Assembly (NCBI GenBank): GCA_040755155.1
Contig: JBFMBP010000081.1
Span: 1-64,000, forward strand
Reading direction: 5' to 3'
From: Candidatus Omnitrophota bacterium
GTDB taxonomy: Bacteria > Hinthialibacterota > Hinthialibacteria > Hinthialibacterales > Hinthialibacteraceae
Length of the DNA stretch: 64,000 nt
This document shows positions 1 to 6,786 of the stretch, piece by piece (positions within the stretch are counted from its first letter, which is position 1; each line of letters begins with the position of its first letter). Below the pieces are notes generated by a model that worked only from the letters and a program-made list of their open reading frames with translations, was not told the origin of the DNA and did no database searches. Made by a program: the position numbers and the translations under genes.

Positions 1-357
1 GCGGAAATCGAAGCGATGCGCTACGAACCGAATCGTATTGCATTTCAATACGCCGCCAGCGAACCGCAATGGCTGCGTCTCGCCGAATGGGATTATCCCG
101 GCTGGAAGGCGGAAGCAACGCTGGAAAGTGAGGAGATAATGACGCTGCCGCGCATTGCAACTCATGAAGGACTACGCGTCTTGCCATTGCCCGCAAAAAC
201 GCGGGAGATAAAGCTTACTTATGTTGCTCCCCAGAGCGGATGGCTGCTCTCCGCCGCCGCAAGTATCCTCTTTTTAATACTGCTTTCCCTAGCGATCCTT
301 CTGCAAACCAACCGCTTCTTCCCCCTCTTATCGCGATTGATGGGGAAGTATTATTAA
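1..357 (+). CDS. C-terminal end of a membrane protein, YfhO-like
   Basis: The reading frame is open from the first base of the window, so the gene starts upstream. The visible 118 residues contain a soluble beta-rich stretch with a 'DYPGWKAEA' segment and an 'IKLTYVAP' segment, then one hydrophobic helix of about 22 residues and a short basic tail. A 'yPGW' motif followed by a 'Y.P' motif and a last membrane helix is what the C-terminal end of YfhO-type integral membrane proteins looks like; these are linked to glycosylation of lipoteichoic acid or similar polymers. The assignment rests on this end only. A different polytopic glycosyltransferase-like protein is possible. Confidence 0.6.
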   Translation, partial: AEIEAMRYEPNRIAFQYAASEPQWLRLAEWDYPGWKAEATLESEEIMTLPRIATHEGLRVLPLPAKTREIKLTYVAPQSGWLLSAAASILFLILLSLAILLQTNRFFPLLSRLMGKYY

Positions 358-434
358 AGTGAAGGTTTGGATTATGTAGTTAGAGGCTTTGAGAAGAAAA
401 TTTGGAATTTAAAAAAAGAAAGGGCGCAGAACCG

Positions 435-668
435 ATGATTGTCCGAGTAGTTGTCGAAAAAGACGGCGCCTTGAAAGTGAAAGATCCTGAACATTTAAAT
501 GGTTTGGAAGAACTTAATTTAGTCGCCGATGAAGAAACAGACGAGTCCCGCAATGAAACGAATTGGCCGGAACTGTGAAAAGCCTTAGATGCAGTGGACC
601 GCCTTGGCATCTCGCCGCGCAGCCATGAAGAAATTCTGCAAGAACTACGGGAGTTTTGTGAAGGATGA
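435..668 (+). pseudogene. Small antitoxin-like gene interrupted by an in-frame TGA
   Basis: From the ATG at 435 the frame reads MIVRVVVEKDGALKVKD and runs 47 codons to a TGA at 576-578. The same frame then continues without another stop for 29 codons, ending in an acidic helix-like tail (EEILQELREFCEG) at 666-668. Size, the N-terminal strand and the acidic C-terminal helix resemble small antitoxins of the DUF104/VapB kind. The TGA follows 'NWPEL', and a TGG-to-TGA change would restore one ORF of about 77 codons. Other genes here end in TGA, so recoding is unlikely. I infer a decayed gene; family identity is uncertain. Confidence 0.5.
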
Positions 669-745
669 ATCCCCTCCGTCTAACCGTCAAGCAAGTTTTT
701 CCATTATATAAAAGAGATTCTAATTTTTCTGGACGACCAACATAA
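665..745 (+). pseudogene. Truncated 26-codon ORF overlapping the broken antitoxin-like gene
   Basis: An ATG at 665 overlaps the TGA at 666-668 in the ATGA arrangement usual for antitoxin-toxin pairs. The frame starts MNPLRLTVKQVF and stops at 743-745 after 26 residues. No toxin domain can be seen. Its position is what would be expected for the start of a lost toxin gene, so I read it as a stump; chance overlap cannot be excluded. Confidence 0.3.
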
Positions 746-774
746 GAGATTGGAATTCTCGGTATTATTATCCC

Positions 775-1581
775 TCACTTCCTCTCCGCCAAAATCTTCA
801 TTTCGTCCAATCGGCATTCGCGGATGCGGCCTTCGGCCAGCCGGACGTTGACGGTGTTCTTGACGTAGTTCATCTCCATGACTGCGCCTTCGCCTTCCGG
901 CGTTTGTACGCACGTTCCGGCGTTGGGAAATTCCTTGCGCGCTTTGACGTAATCGTCGGTTTCGTAAGCGAGACAGCACATCAAGCGGCCGCATAGGCCG
1001 GAAATCTTCGTGGGATTGAGGGCGAGGTTCTGCTCCTTCGCCATGCGGATCGTGATGGGATCGAACTGCTGCAGAAAGCGGGAGCAACACAATTCCTGTC
1101 CGCAGATGCCGAATCCGCCGGTCTTTTTGGAACGGTCGCGGACGCCGATCTGGCGCATTTCAATGCGCGTCTTGTAAACGGCGGCCAGATCTTTCACCAA
1201 TTCCCGAAAATCGATGCGATGCTCCGCCGTAAAAAAGAAGCGCATTTTTTTGGCGTCGAATGAACGCTCCACGCCTGCCAGCGACATCGGCAGATCACGG
1301 GCGCGAATCTTATCCAGGGCGATGGCGTAGGCTTCGCGTTCGATGGCGCGATTCTCCCGCACGATTTCCATATCCTCCTTCTCCACCCGGCGCAGAACGA
1401 AGACTTCCGCTTCGGGGGGAAGGTCCTCTTGCCAGGCGTAAGCGGGAGTCTTAACCTTGGCGATCTCTTTATCCCCTTCGATATCGACCAGGCAGAATTC
1501 GCGTGGAAGCAGGGGGATCTCATCCTCTTTGAACCGCGCCACTACGCGCCGGTCGCGCACTTTGACGTCGATGACATTCAT
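775..1581 (-). CDS. ricT: RicT/YaaT-type PSP1 domain protein
   Basis: This 268-residue protein matches the PSP1/YaaT family over its whole length. Six conserved cysteines lie in two clusters, CGQELCC (160-166) and CGRLMCC (197-203). In Bacillus RicT such cysteines help hold iron-sulfur clusters in the RicA-RicF-RicT complex, which promotes RNase Y-dependent mRNA maturation. The family also occurs widely outside Firmicutes, where its role is less clear. The ATG at 1581 gives the family-typical start (MNVIDVKVRD) but has only a weak Shine-Dalgarno sequence. RicA and RicF are not visible here. It is transcribed away from rimO. Confidence 0.85.
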   Translation of the reverse strand: MNVIDVKVRDRRVVARFKEDEIPLLPREFCLVDIEGDKEIAKVKTPAYAWQEDLPPEAEVFVLRRVEKEDMEIVRENRAIEREAYAIALDKIRARDLPMSLAGVERSFDAKKMRFFFTAEHRIDFRELVKDLAAVYKTRIEMRQIGVRDRSKKTGGFGICGQELCCSRFLQQFDPITIRMAKEQNLALNPTKISGLCGRLMCCLAYETDDYVKARKEFPNAGTCVQTPEGEGAVMEMNYVKNTVNVRLAEGRIRECRLDEMKILAERK

Positions 1582-1903
1582 CTCTATTGACCTATCTTCT
1601 TATATGCAGAAACGTTATTTTTGTTACTTTTTCGAGCCGCCGTCCTTCGCTTACGCGTTCGTGGATAACCCATAAATCTATTACGCGGACGAATCGTCCC
1701 TTACGCCATATGATAACCGCACTCGCCGTACATATCAAATCGATCCCTCTCATTCCATGCGAAAAGATGTCCGGAGAGTGGAATCGTTCTCTGGACGAAC
1801 GCCTCTCCTTGGCTATAATCCTCTCCATTCATGTCTCGTTACCATGCGTCAAGGTACTCATTTCGAAATGTTTCAATTAGAATAAGACAATTAGCAAAAC
1901 GGT
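1582..1903. other. Intergenic region between ricT and rimO
   Basis: The divergent promoters of ricT and rimO must lie here. The clearest signal is a good -10 (TATAAT, 1814-1819) facing rimO. No convincing small gene or RNA is visible. Confidence 0.5.
1792..1819 (+). promoter_or_regulatory. Candidate sigma-70 promoter of rimO
   Basis: TGGACG at 1792-1797 and a perfect TATAAT at 1814-1819 are separated by 16 bases. Transcription would start near 1826, about 78 bases before the rimO start. Confidence 0.4.
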
Positions 1904-3307
1904 ATGCCGATTATGAGCCTCTACGATCCCCATATAACGCAGGAACAGAGCCTGCGCTCGTCCAGCCGGGTGTTGAAGTACCACCTCACCTCTCTGGGAT
2001 GCCCCAAAAACCTGGTGGAGAGCGAAGAGATGATGGCTAAACTGTCTCTCTCCGGCATGGTTCTGGTGCACGATCCAGAAGAAGCGGATTTATTGGTGCT
2101 CAATACCTGCGGCTTCATCGGCCCCGCCAAAGAAGAGGGAATAGCCGCCCTCTTGGATTTAATCCAAATACGGCAAAACAATCCCGCCCAACGACTCGTC
2201 GTGGTGGGCTGCATGATCCAGCGCTACCGTCAGGAATTTCAAGAAGAATTTCCCGAAGTGGACGCTTTTATTGGTGTGAACGATAAAGAATCCTTCCTAC
2301 AAGTAGCTTGGGAAGCGTTGGGCCGGAAGCCGCTCAATACGATTCCATCCCATCCCTACGCTCCCCGCTTGTTGACGACGCCGCCTCACATGGCTTACTT
2401 GCGCATCTCGGACGGCTGCTCCCACACGTGCAGTTTCTGCGCCATTCCCATTATGCGGGGAAAACTGCGTTCGCGTCCCATGGAAGAGATTCTCTTGGAA
2501 GCGAAGTCGCTGGCGGCAGGCGGCGCCAAGGAATTGGTAGTCATTGCCCAGGATACAACTTCTTACGGCAGGGATTTATACGGCCATGCCGCCATCGCCG
2601 ATCTTCTGACCAAGATGGAGCCGATTCAGGGACTCGAATGGATCCGCTTGATGTACGTCTATCCTCATTTGGTGGATAAGCGCCTGGCCGCCGTATTCGC
2701 CTCCAGCCGCAAATTGGTTTCCTATCTGGACATTCCCATTCAGCACGGCGATCCGGAAATGCTGGAAATCATGAGGAGAAGCTCGTCGGACAAGCATATA
2801 CGGCAGGCGGTGGATTTGATCCGCGCCGCGCGTACAGACATTTCGCTGAGGACAACGGTTATGGTAGGATTTCCCAGCGAGAAAAATCGGCATTTTCAAA
2901 ATATGTTGAAATTATTGGAAGAGATCGATTTCGACCGCGTCGGCGTTTTTAAATATTCCCGCGAGGAGGGAACGCCATCGGCGGAACTGCCCGATCAGAT
3001 TTCCGACCGTATCAAGGAGAAGCGCTGCTCCGCCTTGATGGATTGGGCTGCCGACCGCGCTCGCGCCAAAAACCAGCGTTTTGTCGGCGAGATTATGAAA
3101 GTATTGATTGACGCCAAAGCGGCGGAAGGCGGCGGCTATTGGGGACGCTACCAAGGTCAGGCGCCCGAAGTGGACGGCCAGGTATTCGTATGCGGCGGAA
3201 AAGCGGCTGTCGGAGAATTTGCGAACGTTCGCATCACGGAAGCCGACGAGGACAACCTCTACGGCCACATCAACGCCGATCTTAAAATTTACAATGACAA
3301 GCCATAG
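1904..3307 (+). CDS. rimO: Ribosomal protein S12 methylthiotransferase RimO
   Basis: RimO is a radical-SAM enzyme that adds a methylthio group to an aspartate of ribosomal protein S12. The N-terminal domain carries three cluster-binding cysteines (C33, C69, C103). The radical-SAM motif CSHTCSFC follows at 172-179, and a TRAM-like RNA-binding domain closes the protein. The 'SLGCPKN' start of the domain and 'SDGCSHTCSFCAIP' are typical of RimO and distinguish it from MiaB. Length (467 residues) is slightly above the family norm of about 440 because of some 25 extra N-terminal residues; the second ATG at 1913 is an equally plausible start. The gene overlaps pgpA by 14 bases. Confidence 0.95.
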   Translation: MPIMSLYDPHITQEQSLRSSSRVLKYHLTSLGCPKNLVESEEMMAKLSLSGMVLVHDPEEADLLVLNTCGFIGPAKEEGIAALLDLIQIRQNNPAQRLVVVGCMIQRYRQEFQEEFPEVDAFIGVNDKESFLQVAWEALGRKPLNTIPSHPYAPRLLTTPPHMAYLRISDGCSHTCSFCAIPIMRGKLRSRPMEEILLEAKSLAAGGAKELVVIAQDTTSYGRDLYGHAAIADLLTKMEPIQGLEWIRLMYVYPHLVDKRLAAVFASSRKLVSYLDIPIQHGDPEMLEIMRRSSSDKHIRQAVDLIRAARTDISLRTTVMVGFPSEKNRHFQNMLKLLEEIDFDRVGVFKYSREEGTPSAELPDQISDRIKEKRCSALMDWAADRARAKNQRFVGEIMKVLIDAKAAEGGGYWGRYQGQAPEVDGQVFVCGGKAAVGEFANVRITEADEDNLYGHINADLKIYNDKP

Positions 3308-3836
3308 CCCCAAGAAACCCCTATGCCCCGGTTGGAAGGGACTGCCCGCCGGTTTCGCCGCCGCTTCGCTGCTGCAAAAATTCGCCTATCTGCTGGCGAC
3401 GACGTTTGGAACAGGCCATCTTCCCGCTTCCGGATCCTGGGGCGCTCTCATTGCCTGGGCCGTTCATTCCTTCCTTTTTCCCAACGCCTTCACCTTAGAA
3501 AACTGGCCCGCCGCGCTGGCGATCCTTCTCGCCGTCATCCTGATCGGAATTTGGAGCGCGGAAGTTGTGGAACGTTTTTCGGGCGTCAAGGACGATTCCC
3601 GCATCAATATCGACGAGGTTGCGGGCTATTGCCTGGCGATTCTCTTTCTTCCTCCCGGCCTGAAATACACTATCCCCGGCTTCGTTCTATGCCGCATCTT
3701 CGACATTATCAAGCCGCCTCCCGCCCGCCGCCTGCAAGACCTTCACGGAGGCGTCGGCATCATGATCGACGATCTCATCGCCAGCCTCTACGCCTGCGCC
3801 GCGATGCATCTTATAGCGGCGTTTTTCATGAATTAA
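3294..3836 (+). CDS. pgpA: Phosphatidylglycerophosphatase A
   Basis: This 180-residue inner-membrane protein belongs to the PgpA family, which dephosphorylates phosphatidylglycerol phosphate to phosphatidylglycerol. Visible family features are the 'TGHLPASGSWG' segment (the usual G.lP.aPGT loop), 'DDSRINIDEVAGY' with the acidic metal-binding residues, 'RIFDIIKPPPARRLQ' and the final 'GGVGIMIDDLIA'. About four hydrophobic segments are present. The start at 3294 lies inside the last codons of rimO, so translation is probably coupled. A longer upstream reading frame exists but is shadowed by rimO. The pairing with rimO suggests one transcript. Confidence 0.93.
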   Translation: MTSHSPKKPLCPGWKGLPAGFAAASLLQKFAYLLATTFGTGHLPASGSWGALIAWAVHSFLFPNAFTLENWPAALAILLAVILIGIWSAEVVERFSGVKDDSRINIDEVAGYCLAILFLPPGLKYTIPGFVLCRIFDIIKPPPARRLQDLHGGVGIMIDDLIASLYACAAMHLIAAFFMN

Positions 3837-3840
3837 CCTT

Positions 3841-3875
3841 GTAGGGTGAGATCAAAGCGAAGCGTAGCCCACCCT
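3841..3875 (+). repeat. Palindromic repeat family A, copy 1
   Basis: GTAGGGTGAGATC, then AAGCGAAGCGTAGCCCACC. It is a diverged copy of a 33-base hairpin-forming element found five times in the window. It starts four bases after the pgpA stop codon. Confidence 0.7.
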
Positions 3876-3899
3876 TCTCTCTAATCCAGTTTGTAAAGT

Positions 3900-5021
3900 T
3901 TACTCGAACGCCTCTTCAATAGGCGGTTCGGCTTGCGGATTGAATTCTTTATAGTCGAATCCGAATAATTTCACGATCGTCGCCGCCGCCGAGCTGTAGT
4001 AATAAGGCTTGGTATTCGACAATTCCCCTTTATCAGGAGAGTCCGGACCGATGACGGATATCCATACGTTTTCAGAACCGGGGGTTTTGGCGTTGTGATC
4101 CACCCAATCCTCTTCCGTATTGCCGCGTCCATGATCCGTGAGGATCACCAGGCTGGTTTGTCCGCGATATTCGTCCAAAGATTGCAGGGTAGTCCATAAT
4201 TCCTGTAAGAAGCCGTCGAAATAATGGGCGGCGAAGCCGTAGCGATCGTATCGTCTTTCATGCGACCAGTCGTCGGTTTCGCCGAGAGCGGCGTAGAGGA
4301 AGCGCGGCTTGTAGGCTTTGAGAAATTCCAACGCCAATCCGCCCGTCACCGCATCGAAGCGCACCGTATCCCAAGGCGACATGATCTGGAATTGGATATG
4401 GTTCAAAAATTTCATGCCTTCCGTCAGCAGGCGATCGGGCATGGCTTCGTAACCCGCGTTAATGAAGATCGAGCCGTCCTCATGCGTGGCGATGCCATTA
4501 AAAACGTTCCACGATCCGAAAGCAGCGATTCCGGTTTCGCCCAGTTGCAATTTCTTCTTCAGATAATCCAATACCGTTGGCGCCGGATTGGGAACCAGGT
4601 CGTTGCTTTTGATCTTCTCTTGCGGCTGCCCCGTCAAAATTTCCGCATAGCCGGGATAGGAAAATTTATGTTCGTTTTTAACGCGGACAACGCTGTTTTT
4701 CGCTTGGTTTCCCAGAATAACGCCCTGCTTGGCCAGTTCCGTCCATAAGAAGGGTAGCATCGCCTCGCGCCGTTTTTCGGGAGTATCCCGCCAGTATTTC
4801 GCCTTGAATTCGTCGAGACTTTCGATGCCCGATTTCTTTTGATTGTCGATCAAAAGCGGATCGGCTCCGCCGAACATTTCCTGCACGCGCAAGCCGTCCA
4901 CCGTAACCAATATGACGTTTTTCGTATGAAGGGGCGCGCTCTGGGCCGAAAACGAGAAAACCAGAAAAGCAGCGAACAATAAAATACCTGATAAAAAGCG
5001 TAAGAATTGGTTGGCCACCAT
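3900..5021 (-). CDS. Secreted alkaline phosphatase superfamily protein (phosphodiesterase/sulfatase-like)
   Basis: An N-terminal signal peptide (about residues 1-28, ending SAQSA) precedes a full alkaline-phosphatase-superfamily domain. Metal and catalytic positions are recognisable: an early Asp in 'VTVDGLR', a nucleophile position in 'KFSYPGYAEILTG' with Ser where nucleotide pyrophosphatases usually have Thr, 'GETDDWSH', 'TDHGRG' and 'DHNA'. The pattern is closest to nucleotide pyrophosphatase/phosphodiesterase and type I phosphodiesterase proteins. It should hydrolyse a phosphate or sulfate ester in the periplasm; the substrate cannot be read from the sequence. It stands alone, with a repeat-rich region upstream. 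Confidence 0.8.
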   Translation of the reverse strand: MVANQFLRFLSGILLFAAFLVFSFSAQSAPLHTKNVILVTVDGLRVQEMFGGADPLLIDNQKKSGIESLDEFKAKYWRDTPEKRREAMLPFLWTELAKQGVILGNQAKNSVVRVKNEHKFSYPGYAEILTGQPQEKIKSNDLVPNPAPTVLDYLKKKLQLGETGIAAFGSWNVFNGIATHEDGSIFINAGYEAMPDRLLTEGMKFLNHIQFQIMSPWDTVRFDAVTGGLALEFLKAYKPRFLYAALGETDDWSHERRYDRYGFAAHYFDGFLQELWTTLQSLDEYRGQTSLVILTDHGRGNTEEDWVDHNAKTPGSENVWISVIGPDSPDKGELSNTKPYYYSSAAATIVKLFGFDYKEFNPQAEPPIEEAFE

Positions 5022-5177
5022 GCGATATCACCTCGAAATTCGTTTGGATTGAAAAACGATAGTTCGTTTCTATTTGAATACTCCCATCGAAAGATTTATT
5101 CAACGTTAGGATTTCGATAAATCATGATTTTTCCACTTTACGGTTTGGCCACATTCTAAAATCGATGATTTTCGCAT

Positions 5178-5258
5178 CCCAGCCTTGAAAGGCTGGGCTA
5201 TTATCAAATGCCCCTTTAAAGGGGCAAACGACAATAGCTAGCCGTTTCAACGGCGGGT
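5178..5258. repeat. Triple stem-loop repeat (family E)
   Basis: Three short inverted repeats lie in a row: CCCAGCCTTGAAAGGCTGGG (5178-5197), TGCCCCTTTAAAGGGGCA (5210-5227) and a third based on AGCCGTTTCAACGGC from about 5239. The regular spacing suggests one folded non-coding element. I see no second copy in this window. Confidence 0.5.
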
Positions 5259-5282
5259 TAATTTTCTATCCTTAAAATATCT

Positions 5283-5434
5283 GAGGCTCTTGCAAAATTC
5301 ATAAAATCCGCTTTTTTAATTCTCCCCCCAAGATTGGGGGGAGTTAGAGGGGGGTTGATTTTAATAGACTTAGAACAACCCCCTCCTAACCTCCCCCAGG
5401 CTTGGGGGAGGAATAATGGAATTTTGCAAGAGGC
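5283..5434. mobile_element. MITE-like element, family B copy 1
   Basis: The ends carry a perfect 14-base inverted repeat, CTCTTGCAAAATTC at 5287-5300 and its complement at 5419-5432. Inside are two G/C-tract hairpins (CCCCCCAAGATTGGGGGG-type and CCCCCAGGCTTGGGGG-type) around a central AT-rich spacer. There is no coding capacity. A second copy with related ends lies at 49501-49661 and a core-only copy at 58536-58625. The structure fits a non-autonomous mobile element; no matching transposase is in the window. Confidence 0.65.
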
Positions 5435-5474
5435 ACGATCTAATAAAAAAAATCTTAAAAAATGCAAAATTGAG

Positions 5475-5503
5475 TTGACACTCTGTAATAATTGTCCTAG
5501 TAT
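5475..5503 (+). promoter_or_regulatory. Sigma-70 promoter of the GntR/ABC operon
   Basis: TTGACA at 5475-5480 and TAGTAT at 5498-5503 are separated by 17 bases. The predicted start near 5510 lies about four bases before the gene's ATG, so the transcript would be leaderless or nearly so. Confidence 0.6.
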
Positions 5504-5514
5504 TCATAGTACAA
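5492..5514. promoter_or_regulatory. Dyad operator overlapping the -10 and start of the GntR gene
   Basis: The sequence TTGTnCTA, seven bases, then TAGnACAA forms a 7+7 dyad. Flanking bases extend the symmetry to 5486-5520. It covers the -10 and the predicted start site, as expected for autorepression by the adjacent YtrA-type regulator. Confidence 0.5.
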
Positions 5515-5909
5515 TGATAATCACAATCGATATGTCCAATCCGAAGGCGACGTACTTGCAGATCGTCGATTGCATCCGCAGGGCCATCGCCACGGGCGCT
5601 CTGAAGCCGGGGGATCAACTGCCGACCATCCGGGAGGCGGCGGTTCAGGCCCGCGTCAACCGCAATACGGTGAGCCGGGCTTACCTGGAGTTGGAGCATC
5701 TGGGGCTGGTCCGTCCACGGCAGGGATCAGGCTGTTTCGTTACGGACGCAGGCCCCAACCTGGAACGAAAAGAACGCCTGAAGGCGCTGGCGCGCATAAC
5801 CGATGAGCTGGCGCTGGAAGCCTATCATCACCAAATTCCCCTCGAACAAGTCATCGAAATGCTGCGCAAGAGCGCGGGCAAATTGGGCAAGGAGAGCGAA
5901 CATGAATGA
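5514..5909 (+). CDS. YtrA-type GntR family transcriptional regulator
   Basis: This 131-residue protein has an N-terminal winged helix of the GntR type: 'QIVDCIRRAIATGALKPGDQ', 'LPTIREAAVQARVNRNTVSRAY' and 'LVRPRQGSGCFV'. A short helical C-terminal part follows instead of a large effector domain. That architecture defines the YtrA subfamily, which usually represses an adjacent ABC transporter operon. The ABC ATPase begins inside the last codons of this gene (8-base overlap), and a dyad overlaps the promoter, so autoregulation of the operon is likely. The ATG at 5514 was chosen because upstream codons belong to the repeat element and the promoter. Confidence 0.88.
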   Translation: MIITIDMSNPKATYLQIVDCIRRAIATGALKPGDQLPTIREAAVQARVNRNTVSRAYLELEHLGLVRPRQGSGCFVTDAGPNLERKERLKALARITDELALEAYHHQIPLEQVIEMLRKSAGKLGKESEHE

Positions 5910-6786
5910 TTTCGCCATCGTTACGGAAGGGTTGGGACGCAAGTTCGGCGCCCGTTGGGCGGTTCGCCATCTCGACCTGAAGGTTCCTCAAGGCGCCGTC
6001 GTCGGCCTGCTGGGTCCCAACGGTTCCGGCAAAACGACGACTATCAACATGCTGATGGGGCTGTTGCCGCCCACGGAAGGAAAAATCCAGGTTTTGGGGA
6101 TGAATCCGCAAAAGGACGATGTCGCCATCCGCCGCAAAACGGGCTACGTCCCCGAAATTTACGGATTTTACGAATGGATGAAAGTAGACCAACTCGTCGC
6201 TCTGGTCGCGGCCTATCATCCCGATTGGAATTGGACGCTGTGCCATTCGCTGAAATCGGAATTCAAGCTGGACGGCGACATGGCGGTCAAAGGCTTATCC
6301 AAGGGAACAAAAGCCAAGCTGGCGCTGCTGTTGGCGCTATCCTTTGAGCCGCCTATGTTAGTCTTGGACGAGCCGACGGGCGGCCTGGATCCAGCGGCGC
6401 GGCGCAATTTCATCGAAACCATTTTGGGGCAATATCAGGACGCGGGCAAAACCATCCTGGTCTCTTCCCACTTGTTGAACGAGTTCTCCGGCTTGTTGGA
6501 TCACGTCGCCTTTGTCAAAGAAGGCCGCATCGAGATGGCTTCCCGGCTGGACGAGCTGCATCGGCGGACGAAGCGGGCGCGGCTGATTTTCGATGAAGGC
6601 ATCCCCAGCCATATCAACTTCCCCGGCGCCATCGCCGTCAAGAAAAACGGGCGGGAAGCGCTGGTTACTTGCCGCGATTTCGATCCGGAAAAAACGCCGG
6701 GCGAATTGAAGCAATCCGGCGCCTCCAACATCATCATCGAGGAAATGACGCTCGAAGATATCTTCGTCGATTTGGTGGGATCATGA
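5902..6786 (+). CDS. ABC transporter ATP-binding protein, YtrB-like
   Basis: This 294-residue ATPase has a Walker A (GPNGSGKTT) near residue 40, a signature 'LSKGTKAKL' in place of LSGGQ, a Walker B 'MLVLDEPTGGLD' and a switch histidine in 'SSHLL'. A C-terminal regulatory extension of about 80 residues ends in 'MTLEDIFVDLVG', typical of ABC-2 exporter ATPases. It sits between its regulator and its membrane partner and overlaps both. The LSKGT form of the signature also occurs in YtrB and related subfamilies. The substrate is unknown; antibiotic peptide efflux or envelope stress is usual for this arrangement. Confidence 0.9.
   Translation: MNDFAIVTEGLGRKFGARWAVRHLDLKVPQGAVVGLLGPNGSGKTTTINMLMGLLPPTEGKIQVLGMNPQKDDVAIRRKTGYVPEIYGFYEWMKVDQLVALVAAYHPDWNWTLCHSLKSEFKLDGDMAVKGLSKGTKAKLALLLALSFEPPMLVLDEPTGGLDPAARRNFIETILGQYQDAGKTILVSSHLLNEFSGLLDHVAFVKEGRIEMASRLDELHRRTKRARLIFDEGIPSHINFPGAIAVKKNGREALVTCRDFDPEKTPGELKQSGASNIIIEEMTLEDIFVDLVGS

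Noticed and set aside
576-578. UGA as a sense codon (recoding or selenocysteine)
   Set aside because: Many genes in the window end properly in TGA, and no SECIS-like hairpin is evident next to it. A simple nonsense mutation explains it.
5334-5513. Longer GntR protein starting inside the MITE-like element
   Set aside because: It would translate the repeat and the promoter. The ATG at 5514 gives the normal YtrA-type start.
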